Of a stretch of 64,000 bases of DNA, positions 1 to 14,583 are shown piece after piece (positions within the stretch are counted from its first letter, which is position 1; every line of letters starts with the position of its first letter). Position numbers and translations under genes: made by a program. This DNA is from Eledone cirrhosa (lineage: Eukaryota; Mollusca; Cephalopoda; Octopoda; Eledonidae). Location: NCBI GenBank assembly GCA_964016885.1, contig OZ024759.1, positions 1,067,001 through 1,131,000 on the forward strand. Reading direction: 5' to 3'. Below the pieces are notes generated by a model, which was not told the origin of the DNA, made no database searches, and worked only from the letters and a program-made list of their open reading frames with translations.

Positions 1-766
1 AACATGACAAAGTCTATATTAGTAACATGACACAGTCTATATTAGTAACATGACACAGTCTATATTAGTAACATGACACAGTCTATATTAGTAACATGAC
101 AAAGTCTATATTAGTAACATGACAGTCTATATTAGTAACATGACAAAGTCTATATTAGTAACATGACAGTCTATATTAGTAACATGACAAAGTCTATATT
201 AGTAACATGACACAGTCTATATTAGTAACATGACACAGTCTATATTAGTAACATGACACAGTTTATATTAGTAACATGACAAAGTCTATATTAGTAACAT
301 GACAAAGTCTATATTAGTAACATGGCAGTCTATATTAGTTACATGACAAAGTCTATATTAGTAACATGACACAGTCTATATTAGTAACATGACAAAGACT
401 CTATTAGTAACATGACAAAGTCTATATTAGTAACATGACAAAGTCTATATTAGTAACATGACAGTCTATATTAGTAACATGACAAAGTCTATATTAGTAA
501 CATGACAAAGTCTATATTAGTAACATGACAGTCTATATTAGTAACATGACAAAGTCTATATTAGTAACATGACACAGTCTATATTAGTAACATGACACAG
601 TCTATATTAGTAACATGACAGTTTATATTAGTAACATGACAAAGTCTATATTAGTAACATGACAAAGTCTATATTAGTAACATGGCAGTCTATATTAGTT
701 ACATGACAGTCCATATTAGTAGCATGACAAAGTCTATATTAGTAACATGACAAAGTCTATATTAGT

Positions 767-1088
767 AACATGACACAGTCTATATTAGTAACATGACACA
801 GTCTATATTAGTAACATCATACAGTCTATATTAGTAACATGACAAAGTCTATATTAGTAACATGGCAAAGTCTATATTAGTAACATGACAAAGTCTATAT
901 TAGTAACATGACAAGGCCTATATTAGTAACATGACACAGTCTATATTAGTAACATGACACAGTCTATATTAGTAACATCATACAGTCTATATTAGTAACA
1001 TGACAAAGTCTATATTAGTAACATGGCAAAGTCTATATTAGTAACATGACAAAGTCTATATTAGTAACATGACAAGGCCTATATTAGT
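767..1088 (+). repeat. 161-bp tandem duplication (two copies of 7 monomers)
   Basis: Copies are 767-927 and 928-1088. Each has seven 23-bp monomers in the order ACA, ACA, CATCATACA variant, AAA, CATGGC variant, AAA, AAGGCC variant. The CATCAT markers at 815 and 976 and the AAGGCC monomers repeat at exactly 161 bp. The copies look identical by eye. The same string occurs as a single copy further on (e.g. around 2,732 and 3,253), so the doubling is local and probably recent. Confidence 0.9.
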
Positions 1089-1245
1089 AACATGACACAG
1101 TCTATATTAGTAACATGACAAAGTCTATATTAGTAACATGACAGTCTATATTAGTAACATGACAAAGTCTATATTAGTAACATGACAAAGTCTATATTAG
1201 TAACATGACAGTCTATATTAGTAACATGACAAAGTCTATATTAGT

Positions 1246-2321
1246 AACATGACACAGTCTATATTAGTAACATGACACAGTCTATATTAGTAACATGACA
1301 CAGTTTATATTAGTAACATGACAAAGTCTATATTAGTAACATGACAAAGTCTATATTAGTAACATGGCAGTCTATATTAGTTACATGACAAAGTCTATAT
1401 TAGTAACATGACACAGTCTATATTAGTAACATGACAAAGACTCTATTAGTAACATGACAAAGTCTATATTAGTAACATGACAGTCTATATTAGTAACATG
1501 ACAAAATCTATATTAGTAACATGACAGTCTATATTAGTAACATGACAAAGTCTATATTAGTAACATGACAGTCTATATTGTACAATGACACAGTCTATAT
1601 TAGTAACATGACATAGTCTATATTAGTAACATGACAAAGTCTATATTAGTAACATGACAGTCTATATTGTAACATGACACAGTCTATATTAGTAACATGA
1701 CACAGTCTATATTAGTAACATGACAGTCTATATTAGTAACATGACACAGTCTATATTAGTAACATGACAAAGTCTATATTAGTAGCATGACACAGTCTAT
1801 ATTAGTAACATGACACAGTCTATATTAGTAACATGACACAGTTTATATTAGTAACATGACAAAGTCTATATTAGTAACATGACAAAGTCTATATTAGTAA
1901 CATGGCAGTCTATATTAGTTACATGACAAAGTCTATATTAGTAACATGACACAGTCTATATTAGTAACATGACAAAGACTCTATTAGTAACATGACAAAG
2001 TCTATATTAGTAACATGACAGTCTATATTAGTAACATGACAAAATCTATATTAGTAACATGACAGTCTATATTAGTAACATGACAAAGTCTATATTAGTA
2101 ACATGACAGTCTATATTGTACCATGACACAGTCTATATTAGTAACATGACATAGTCTATATTAGTAACATGACAAAGTCTATATTAGTAACATGACAGTC
2201 TATATTGTAACATGACACAGTCTATATTAGTAACATGACACAGTCTATATTAGTAACATGACAGTCTATATTAGTAACATGACACAGTCTATATTAGTAA
2301 CATGACAAAGTCTATATTAGT
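1246..2321 (+). repeat. 538-bp tandem duplication
   Basis: Copies are 1246-1783 and 1784-2321. Markers shared at a 538-bp offset include the CATGGCAG monomer (1363 and 1901) and the ATTGTAC marker (1577 and 2115). I noticed two differences: the marker reads TACAATG in the first copy and TACCATG in the second, and the second copy opens with an AGC monomer where the first has AAC. The two marker-bearing blocks are therefore near-identical sisters. Confidence 0.88.
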
Positions 2322-2616
2322 AGCATGACAAAGTCTATATTAGTAACATGACAGTCTATATTAGTAGCATGACAAAGTCTATATTAGTAACATGACACAG
2401 TCTATATTAGTAACATGACACAGTCTATATTAGTAACATGACAAAGTCTATATTAGTAGCATGACAAAGTCTATATTAGTAACATGACACAGTCTATATT
2501 AGTAACATGACAAAGTCTATATTAGTAGCATGACAAAGTCTATATTAGTAACATGACAAAGTCTATATTAGTAACATGACACAGTCTATATTAGTAACAT
2601 GACAGTCTATATTAGT

Positions 2617-3576
2617 AACATGACAGTCCATATTAGTAGCATGACAAAGTCTATATTAGTAACATGACAAAGTCTATATTAGTAACATGACACAGTCTAT
2701 ATTAGTAACATGACACAGTCTATATTAGTAACATCATACAGTCTATATTAGTAACATGACAAAGTCTATATTAGTAACATGGCAAAGTCTATATTAGTAA
2801 CATGACAAAGTCTATATTAGTAACATGACAAGGCCTATATTAGTAACATGACACAGTCTATATTAGTAACATGACAAAGTCTATATTAGTAACATGACAG
2901 TCTATATTAGTAACATGACAAAGTCTATATTAGTAACATGACAAAGTCTATATTAGTAACATGACAGTCTATATTAGTAACATGACAAAGTCTATATTAG
3001 TAACATGACACAGTCTATATTAGTAACATGACACAGTCTATATTAGTAACATGACACAGTTTATATTAGTAACATGACAAAGTCTATATTAGTAACATGA
3101 CAAAGTCTATATTAGTAACATGGCAGTCTATATTAGTTACATGACAGTCCATATTAGTAGCATGACAAAGTCTATATTAGTAACATGACAAAGTCTATAT
3201 TAGTAACATGACACAGTCTATATTAGTAACATGACACAGTCTATATTAGTAACATCATACAGTCTATATTAGTAACATGACAAAGTCTATATTAGTAACA
3301 TGGCAAAGTCTATATTAGTAACATGACAAAGTCTATATTAGTAACATGACAAGGCCTATATTAGTAACATGACACAGTCTATATTAGTAACATGACAAAG
3401 TCTATATTAGTAACATGACAGTCTATATTAGTAACATGACAAAGTCTATATTAGTAACATGACAAAGTCTATATTAGTAACATGACAGTCTATATTAGTA
3501 ACATGACAAAGTCTATATTAGTAACATGACACAGTCTATATTAGTAACATGACACAGTCTATATTAGTAACATGAC
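2617..3576 (+). repeat. 521-bp partial tandem duplication
   Basis: A string beginning with the CAGTCC monomer (2624 and 3145) and carrying CATCATACA (2732 and 3253) recurs at 521 bp. The match runs to about 3,055 in the first copy and 3,576 in the second. There the first copy has an AGTTTATATT monomer and the second an AGTCTATATT monomer followed by the AGACTC variant. The second copy enters through a CATGGCAG and TTACATG pair that matches 681-707 instead, so the block is a mosaic of two parental arrangements. Confidence 0.75.
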
Positions 3577-4988
3577 ACAGTCTATATTAGTAACATGACA
3601 AAGACTCTATTAGTAACATGACAAAGTCTATATTAGTAACATGACAGTCTATATTAGTAACATGACAAAATCTATATTAGTAACATGACAGTCTATATTA
3701 GTAACATGACAAAGTCTATATTAGTAACATGACAGTCTATATTGTACCATGACACAGTCTATATTAGTAACATGACATAGTCTATATTAGTAACATGACA
3801 AAGTCTATATTAGTAACATGACAGTCTATATTGTAACATGACACAGTCTATATTAGTAACATGACACAGTCTATATTAGTAACATGACAGTCTATATTAG
3901 TAACATGACACAGTCTATATTAGTAACATGACAAAGTCTATATTACTAACATGACAAAGTCTATATTAGTAACATGACACAGTCTATATTAGTAACATGA
4001 CACAGTCTATATTAGTAACATGACACAGTCTATATTAGTAACATGACAAAGTCTATATTAGTAACATGACAAAGTCTATATTAGTAACATGACAGTCTAT
4101 ATTAGTAACATGACAAAGTCTATATTAGTAACATGACACAGTCTATATTAGTAACATGACAAAGTCTCTATTAGTAACATGACAAAGTCTATATTAGTAA
4201 CATGACAGTCTATATTAGTAACATGACACAGTCTATATTAGTAACATGACACAGTCTATATTAGTAACATGACAAAGTCTATATTAGTAACATGACAAAG
4301 TCTATATTAGTAACATGACAAAGTCTATATTAGTAACATGACACAGTGTATATTAGTAATATGACAGTCTATATTAGTAGCATGACAAAGTCTATATTAG
4401 TAACATGACAAAGTCTATATTAGTAACATGACACAGTCTATATTAGTAACATGACAAAGTCTATATTAGTAACATGACAAAGTCTATATTAGTAACATGA
4501 CACAGTCTATATTAGTAACATGACACAGTCTATATTAGTAACATGACACAGTCTATATTAGTAACATGACAAAGTCTATATTAGTAACATGGCAAAGTCT
4601 ATATTAGTAACATGACAAAGTCTATATTAGTAGCATGACAAGGTCTATATTAGTAACATGACACAGTCTATATTAGTAACATGACAGAGTCTATATTAGT
4701 AACATGACAGTCTATATTAGTAACATGCCAAAGTCTATATTAGTAACATGACAAAGACTCTATTAGTAACATGACAAAGTCTATATTAGTAACATGACAG
4801 TCTATATTAGTAACATGACAGTCTATATTAGTAACATGACAAAATCTATATTAGTAACATGACAGTCTATATTAGTAACATGTCAAAGTCTATATTAGTA
4901 ACATGACAGTCTATATTGTACCATGACACAGTCTATATTAGTAACATGACATAGTCTATATTAGTAACATGACAAAGTCTATATTAGT

Positions 4989-7616
4989 AACATGACAGTC
5001 TTTATTGTAACATGACACAGTCTATATTAGTAACATGACACAGTCTATATTAGTAACATGACAGTCTATATTAGTAACATGACAAAGTCTATATTAGTAA
5101 CATGACAAAGTCTATATTAGTAACATGACAAAGTCTATATTAGTAACATGACAAAGTCTATATTAGTAACATGACACAGTGTATATTAGTAATATGACAG
5201 TCTATATTAGTAGCATGACAAAGTCTATATTAGTAACATGACAAAGTCTATATTAGTAACATGACACAGTCTATATTAGTAACATGACACAGTCTATATT
5301 AGTAACATGACACAGTCTATATTAGTAACATGACAAAGTCTATATTAGTAACATGGCAAAGTCTATATTAGTAACATGACAAAGTCTATATTAGTAACAT
5401 GACAAGGTCTATATTAGTAACATGACACAGTCTATATTAGTAACATGACAAAGTCTATATTAGTTACATGACAGTCTATATTAGTAACATGCCAAAGTCT
5501 ATATTAGTAGCATGACAAAGTCTATATTAGTAGCATGACACAGTCTATATTAGTAACATGACATAGTCTATATTAGTAACATGACACAGTCTATATTAGT
5601 AGCATGACAAAGTCTATATTAGTAACATGACAAAGTCTATATTAGTAACATGAGAAAGTCTATATTAGTAACATGACACAGTCTATATTAGTAACATGAC
5701 AAAGTCTATATTATTAACATGACACAGTCTATATTAGTAACATGACACAGTCTATATTAGTAACATGACAAAGTCTATATTAGTAGCATGACAAAGTCTA
5801 TATTAGTAACATGACAAAGTCTATATTAGTAACATGACACAGTCTATATTAGTAACATGACAAAGTCTATATTAGTAACATGACGGTCTATATTAGTAAC
5901 ATGACAGTCTATATTAGTAGCATGACAAAGTCTATATTAGTAACATGACACAGTCTATATTAGTAACATGACAAAGTCTATATTAGTAACATGACAGTCT
6001 ATATTGTAACATGACACAGTCTATATTAGTAACATGACACAGTCTATATTAGTAACATGACAGTCTATATTAGTAACATGACAAAGTCTACATTAGTAGC
6101 ATGACAAAGTCTATATTAGCAGCATGACACAGTCTATATTAGTAACATGACACAGTCTATATTAGTAACATGACACAGTCTATATTAGTAACATGACAAA
6201 GTCTATATTAGTAGCATGACAAAGTCTATATTAGTAACATGACAAAGTCTATATTAGTAACATGACACAGTCTATATTAGTAACATGACAAAGTCTATAT
6301 TAGTAACATGACAAAGTCTATATTAGTAACATGACAGTCTATATTAGTAACATGACAAAGTCTATATTAGTAACATGACAAAGTCTCTATTAGTAACATG
6401 ACAAAGTCTATATTAGTAACATGACAGTCTATATTAGTAACATGACAAAGTCTATATTAGTAACATGACAAAGTCTATATTAGTAACATGACAGTCTTTA
6501 TTGTAACATGACACAGTCTATATTAGTAACATGACACAGTCTATATTAGTAACATGACAGTCTATATTAGTAACATGACAAAGTCTATATTAGTAACATG
6601 ACAAAGTCTATATTAGTAACATGACACAGTCTATATTAGTAACATGACAAAGTCTATATTAGTAACATGACAAAGTCTATATTAGTAACATGACACAGTG
6701 TATATTAGTAATATGACAGTCTATATTAGTAGCATGACAAAGTCTATATTAGTAACATGACAAAGTCTATATTAGTAACATGACACAGTCTATATTAGTA
6801 ACATGACACAGTCTATATTAGTAACATGACACAGTCTATATTAGTAACATGACAAAGTCTATATTAGTAACATGGCAAAGTCTATATTAGTAACATGACA
6901 AAGTCTATATTAGTAACATGACAAGGTCTATATTAGTAACATGACACAGTCTATATTAGTAACATGACAAAGTCTATATTAGTAACATGACAGTCTATAT
7001 TAGTAACATGCCAAAGTCTATATTAGTAGCATGACAAAGTCTATATTAGTAGCATGACACAGTCTATATTAGTAACATGACATAGTCTATATTAGTAACA
7101 TGACACAGTCTATATTAGTAGCATGACAAAGTCTATATTAGTAACATGACAAAGTCTATATTAGTAACATGAGAAAGTCTATATTAGTAACATGACACAG
7201 TCTATATTAGTAACATGACAAAGTCTATATTAGTAACATGACACAGTCTATATTAGTAACATGACACAGTCTATATTAGTAACATGACAAAGTCTATATT
7301 AGTAGCATGACAAAGTCTATATTAGTAACATGACAAAGTCTATATTAGTAACATGACACAGTCTATATTAGTAACATGACAAAGTCTATATTAGTAACAT
7401 GACGGTCTATATTAGTAACATGACAGTCTATATTAGTAGCATGACAAAGTCTATATTAGTAACATGACACAGTCTATATTAGTAACATGACAAAGTCTAT
7501 ATTAGTAACATGACAGTCTATATTGTAACATGACACAGTCTATATTAGTAACATGACACAGTCTATATTAGTAACATGACAGTCTATATTAGTAACATGA
7601 CAAAGTCTATATTAGT
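4989..7616 (+). repeat. About 1.5-kb tandem repeat (offset 1,496-1,519 bp)
   Basis: The GTCTTTATTG monomer (4998 and 6494), the CAGTGTATATT plus AATATG pair (5177 and 6696) and the GAGAAAG monomer (5652 and 7171) recur in order. The offset changes from 1,496 to 1,519 because the second copy has one extra 23-bp monomer between the first two markers. Homology runs from 4989 to about 6097 in the first copy and from 6485 to about 7616 in the second. The intervening 6098-6484 is not continued in the second copy. Confidence 0.75.
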
Positions 7617-10600
7617 AACATGACAAAGTCTATATTAGTAACATGACAGTCTATATTAGTAACATGACAAAGTCTCTATTAGTAACATGACAAAGTCTAT
7701 ATTAGTAACATGACAGTCTATATTAGTAACATGACACAGTCTATATTAGTAACATGACAGTCTATATTAGTAACATGACAAAGTCTATATTAGTAACATG
7801 ACAAAGTCTATATTAGTAACATGACAAAGTCTATATTAGTAGCATGACACAGTCTATATTAGTAACATGACAAAGTCTATATTAGTAACATGACAATGTC
7901 TATATTAGTAACATGACACAGTCTATATTAGTAACATGACACAGTCTATATTAGTAACATGACAAAGTCTATATTAGTAGCATGACAAAGTCTATATTAG
8001 TAACATGACACAGTCTATATTAGTAACATGACAAAGTCTATATTAGTAGCATGACAAAGTCTATATTAGTAACATGACAAAGTCTATATTAGTAACATGA
8101 CACAGTCTATATTAGTAACATGACAGTCTATATTAGTAAAATGACAGTCCATATTAGTAGCATGACAAAGTCTATATTAGTAACATGACAAAGTCTATAT
8201 TAGTAACATGACACAGTCTATATTAGTAACATGACACAGTCTATATTAGTAACATCACACAGTCTATATTAGTAACATGACAAAGTCTATATTAGTAACA
8301 TGGCAAAGTCTATATTAGTAACATGACAAAGTCTATATTAGTAACATGACAAGGCCTATATTAGTAATATGACACAGTCTATATTAGTAACATGACAAAG
8401 TCTATATTAGTAACATGACAGTCTATATTAGTAACATGACAAAGTCTATATTAGTAACATGACAAAGTCTATATTAGTAACATGACAGTCTATATTAGTA
8501 AAATGACAAAGTCTATATTAGTAACATGAGAAAGTCTATATTAGTAACATGACACAGTCTATATTAGTAACATGACAAAGTCTATATTAGTAACATGACA
8601 CAGTCTATATTAGTAACATGACACAGTCTATATTAGTAACATGACAAAGTCTATATTAGTAGCATGACAAAGTCTATATTAGTAACATGACAAAGTCTAT
8701 ATTAGTAACATGACACAGTCTATATTAGTAACATGACAAAGTCTATATTAGTAACATGACGGTCTATATTAGTAACATGACAGTCTATATTAGTAGCATG
8801 ACAAAGTCTATATTAGTAACATGACACAGTCTATATTAGTAACATGACACAGTCTATATTAGTAACATGACAAAGTCTATATTAGTAGCATGACAAAGTC
8901 TATATTAGTAACATGACACAGTCTATATTAGTAACATGACAAAGTCTATATTAGTAGCATGACAAAGTCTATATTAGTAACATGACAAAGTCTATATTAG
9001 TAACATGACACAGTCTATATTAGTAACATGAGAGTCTATATTAGTAACATGACAGTCCATATTAGTAGCATGACAAAGTCTATATTAGTAACATGACAAA
9101 GTCTATATTAGTAACATGACACAGTCTATATTAGTAACATGACACAGTCTATATTAGTAACATCATACAGTCTATATTAGTAACATGACACAGTCTATAT
9201 TAGTAACATGACAGTCTATATTAGTAACATGACAAAGTCTATATTAGTAACATGACAAAGTCTATATTAGTAACATGACAGTCTATATTAGTAACATGAC
9301 AAAGTCTCTATTAGTAACATGACAAAGTCTATATTAGTAACATGACAGTCTATATTAGTAACATGACACAGTCTATATTAGTAACATGACAGTCTATATT
9401 AGTAACATGACAAAGTCTATATTAGTAACATGACAAAGTCTATATTAGTAACATGACAAAGTCTATATTAGTAGCATGACACAGTCTATATTAGTAACAT
9501 GACAAAGTCTATATTAGTAACATGACAATGTCTATATTAGTAACATGACACAGTCTATATTAGTAACATGACACAGTCTATATTAGTAACATGACAAAGT
9601 CTATATTAGTAGCATGACAAAGTCTATATTAGTAACATGACACAGTCTATATTAGTAACATGACAAAGTCTATATTAGTAGCATGACAAAGTCTATATTA
9701 GTAACATGACAAAGTCTATATTAGTAACATGACACAGTCTATATTAGTAACATGACAGTCTATATTAGTAAAATGACAGTCCATATTAGTAGCATGACAA
9801 AGTCTATATTAGTAACATGACAAAGTCTATATTAGTAACATGACACAGTCTATATTAGTAACATGACACAGTCTATATTAGTAACATCACACAGTCTATA
9901 TTAGTAACATGACAAAGTCTATATTAGTAACATGGCAAAGTCTATATTAGTAACATGACAAAGTCTATATTAGTAACATGACAAGGCCTATATTAGTAAT
10001 ATGACACAGTCTATATTAGTAACATGACAAAGTCTATATTAGTAACATGACAGTCTATATTAGTAACATGACAAAGTCTATATTAGTAACATGACAAAGT
10101 CTATATTAGTAACATGACAGTCTATATTAGTAAAATGACAAAGTCTATATTAGTAACATGAGAAAGTCTATATTAGTAACATGACACAGTCTATATTAGT
10201 AACATGACAAAGTCTATATTAGTAACATGACACAGTCTATATTAGTAACATGACACAGTCTATATTAGTAACATGACAAAGTCTATATTAGTAGCATGAC
10301 AAAGTCTATATTAGTAACATGACAAAGTCTATATTAGTAACATGACACAGTCTATATTAGTAACATGACAAAGTCTATATTAGTAACATGACGGTCTATA
10401 TTAGTAACATGACAGTCTATATTAGTAGCATGACAAAGTCTATATTAGTAACATGACACAGTCTATATTAGTAACATGACACAGTCTATATTAGTAACAT
10501 GACAAAGTCTATATTAGTAGCATGACAAAGTCTATATTAGTAACATGACACAGTCTATATTAGTAACATGACAAAGTCTATATTAGTAGCATGACAAAGT

Positions 10601-10813
10601 CTATATTAGTAACATGACAAAGTCTATATTAGTAACATGACACAGTCTATATTAGTAACATGAGAGTCTATATTAGTAACATGACAGTCCATATTAGTAG
10701 CATGACAAAGTCTATATTAGTAACATGACAAAGTCTATATTAGTAACATGACACAGTCTATATTAGTAACATGACACAGTCTATATTAGTAACATCATAC
10801 AGTCTATATTAGT
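7550..10813 (+). repeat. 1,632-bp tandem duplication
   Basis: Copies are 7550-9181 and 9182-10813. Five rare markers repeat at exactly 1,632 bp: AATGTC centre (7894, 9526), CATCACAC (8253, 9885), GAGAAAG (8528, 10160), CATCATAC (9161, 10793) and the AAAATGACAGTCC pair before CATCACAC. The constant offset means there is no net indel between the copies. The join at 9181/9182 places a CATCAT monomer directly before an ACA monomer, an order not seen at the far end of copy 2. Confidence 0.88.
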
Positions 10814-11531
10814 AACATGACAAAGTCTATATTAGTAACATGGCAAAGTCTATATTAGTAACATGACAAAGTCTATATTAGTAACATGACAAAGTCTATA
10901 TTAGTAACATGACAAAGTCTATATTAGTAACATGACAGTCTATATTAGTAACATGACAAAGTCTATATTAGTAACATGACACAGTCTATATTAGTAACAT
11001 GAAACAGTCTATATTAGTAACATGACACAGTTTATATTAGTAACATGACAAAGTCTATATTAGTAACACGACAAAGTCTATATTAGTAACATGGCAGTCT
11101 ATATTAGTTACATGACAAAGTCTATATTAGTAACATGACACAGTCTATATTAGTAACATGACAAAGACTCTATTAGTAACATGACAAAGTCTATATTAGT
11201 AACATGACAGTCTATATTAGTAACATGACAGTCTATATTAGTAACATGACAAAATCTATATTAGTAACATGACAGTCTATATTAGTAACATGACAAAGTC
11301 GATATTAGTAACATGACAGTCTATATTGTACCATGACACAGTCTATATTAGTAACATGACATAGTCTATATTAGTAACATGACAAAGTCTATATTAGTAA
11401 CATGACAGTCTTTATTGTAACATGACACAGTCTATATTAGTAACATGACACAGTCTATATTAGTAACATGACAGTCTATATTAGTAACATGACAAAGTCT
11501 ATATTAGTAACATGACAAAGTCTATATTAGT

Positions 11532-14500
11532 AACATGACACAGTGTATATTAGTAACATGACACAGTCTATATTAGTAGCATGACAAAGTCTATATTAGT
11601 AACATGACAAAGTCTATATTAGTAACATGACACAGTCTATATTAGTAACATGACAAAGTCTATATTAGTAACATGACAAAGTCTATATTAGTAACATGAC
11701 ACAGTGTATATTAGTAATATGACAGTCTATATTAGTAGCATGACAAAGTCTATATTAGTAACATGACACAGTCTATATTAGTAACATGACACAGTCTATA
11801 TTAGTAACATGACACAGTCTATATTAGTAACATGACACAGTCTATATTAGTAACATGACAAAGTCTATATTAGTAACATGGCAAAGTCTATATTAGTAAA
11901 CATGACAAAGTCTATATTAGTAACATGACAAGGTCTATATTAGTAACATGACACAGTCTATATTAGTAACATGACAAAGTCTATATTAGTAACATGACAG
12001 TCTATATTAGTAACATGCCAAAGTCTATATTAGTAGCATGACAAAGTCTATATTAGTAGCATGACACAGTCTATATTAGTAACATGACATAGTCTATATT
12101 AGTAACATGACACAGTCTATATTAGTAGCATGACAAAGTCTATATTAGTAACATGACAAAGTCTATATTAGTAACATGAGAAAGTCTATATTAGTAACAT
12201 GACACAGTCTATATTAGTAACATGACAAAGTCTATATTAGTAACATGACACAGTCTATATTAGTAACATGGCACAGTCTATATTAGTAACATGACAAAGT
12301 CTATATTAGTAGCATGACAAAGTCTATATTAGTAACATGACAAAGTCTATATTAGTAACATGACACAGTCTATATTAGTAACATGACACAGTCTATATTA
12401 GTAACATGACGGTCTATATTAGTAACATGACAGTCTATATTAGTAGCATGACAAAGTCTATATTAGTAACATGACACAGTCTATATTAGTAACATGACAC
12501 AGTCTATATTAGTAAAATGACAAAGTCTATATTAGTAGCATGACAAAGTCTATATTAGTAACATGACACAGTCTATATTAGTAACATGACAAAGTCTATA
12601 TTAGTAGCATGACAAAGTCTATATTAGTAACATGACAAAGTCTATATTAGTAACATGACACAGTCTATATTAGTAACATGACAGTCTATATTAGTAACAT
12701 GACAGTCCATATTAGTAGCATGACAAAGTCTATATTAGTAACATGACAAAGTCTATATTAGTAACATGACACAGTCTATATTAGTAACATGACACAGTCT
12801 ATATTAGTAACATCATACAGTCTATATTAGTAACATGACAAAGTCTATATTAGTAACATGGCAAAGTCTATATTAGTAACATGACAAAGTCTATATTAGT
12901 AACATGACAAGGCCTATATTAGTAACATGACACAGTCTATATTAGTAACATGACAAAGTCTATATTAGTAACATGACAGTCTATATTAGTAACATGACAA
13001 AGTCTATATTAGTAACATGACACAGTCTATATTAGTAACATGACAGTCTATATTAGTAACATGACACAGTGTATATTAGTAACATGACACAGTCTATATT
13101 AGTAGCATGACAAAGTCTATATTAGTAACATGACAAAGTCTATATTAGTAACATGACACAGTCTATATTAGTAACATGACAAAGTCTATATTAGTAACAT
13201 GACAAAGTCTATATTAGTAACATGACACAGTGTATATTAGTAATATGACAGTCTATATTAGTAGCATGACAAAGTCTATATTAGTAACATGACACAGTCT
13301 ATATTAGTAACATGACACAGTCTATATTAGTAACATGACACAGTCTATATTAGTAACATGACACAGTCTATATTAGTAACATGACAAAGTCTATATTAGT
13401 AACATGGCAAAGTCTATATTAGTAAACATGACAAAGTCTATATTAGTAACATGACAAGGTCTATATTAGTAACATGACACAGTCTATATTAGTAACATGA
13501 CAAAGTCTATATTAGTAACATGACAGTCTATATTAGTAACATGCCAAAGTCTATATTAGTAGCATGACAAAGTCTATATTAGTAGCATGACACAGTCTAT
13601 ATTAGTAACATGACATAGTCTATATTAGTAACATGACACAGTCTATATTAGTAGCATGACAAAGTCTATATTAGTAACATGACAAAGTCTATATTAGTAA
13701 CATGAGAAAGTCTATATTAGTAACATGACACAGTCTATATTAGTAACATGACAAAGTCTATATTAGTAACATGACACAGTCTATATTAGTAACATGGCAC
13801 AGTCTATATTAGTAACATGACAAAGTCTATATTAGTAGCATGACAAAGTCTATATTAGTAACATGACAAAGTCTATATTAGTAACATGACACAGTCTATA
13901 TTAGTAACATGACAAAGTCTATATTAGTAACATGACGGTCTATATTAGTAACATGACAGTCTATATTAGTAGCATGACAAAGTCTATATTAGTAACATGA
14001 CACAGTCTATATTAGTAACATGACACAGTCTATATTAGTAAAATGACAAAGTCTATATTAGTAGCATGACAAAGTCTATATTAGTAACATGACACAGTCT
14101 ATATTAGTAACATGACAAAGTCTATATTAGTAGCATGACAAAGTCTATATTAGTAACATGACAAAGTCTATATTAGTAACATGACACAGTCTATATTAGT
14201 AACATGACAGTCTATATTAGTAACATGACAGTCCATATTAGTAGCATGACAAAGTCTATATTAGTAACATGACAAAGTCTATATTAGTAACATGACACAG
14301 TCTATATTAGTAACATGACACAGTCTATATTAGTAACATCATACAGTCTATATTAGTAACATGACAAAGTCTATATTAGTAACATGGCAAAGTCTATATT
14401 AGTAACATGACAAAGTCTATATTAGTAACATGACAAGGCCTATATTAGTAACATGACACAGTCTATATTAGTAACATGACAAAGTCTATATTAGTAACAT

Positions 14501-14583
14501 GACAGTCTATATTAGTAACATGACAAAGTCTATATTAGTAACATGACACAGTCTATATTAGTAACATGACAGTCTATATTAGT
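11532..14583 (+). repeat. 1,526-bp tandem duplication
   Basis: Copies are 11532-13057 and 13058-14583. Shared markers at 1,526 bp: CAGTGTATATT (11541, 13067 and 11702, 13228), GAGAAAG (12178, 13704), CATCATAC (12811, 14337). Both also carry an extra A in AGTAAACATG (about 11,898 and 13,424), giving a 24-bp monomer I saw nowhere else. The homologous stretch near 18.5-19.7 kb lacks the extra A. The insertion therefore came before this duplication but is private to this copy of the larger 6.9-kb unit. Confidence 0.9.

Noticed and set aside
5177..5180. 833-bp duplication from CAGTGTATATT at 4344 and 5177
   Set aside because: Only a few flanking monomers agree before the orders diverge, so a defined duplicated unit cannot be supported.
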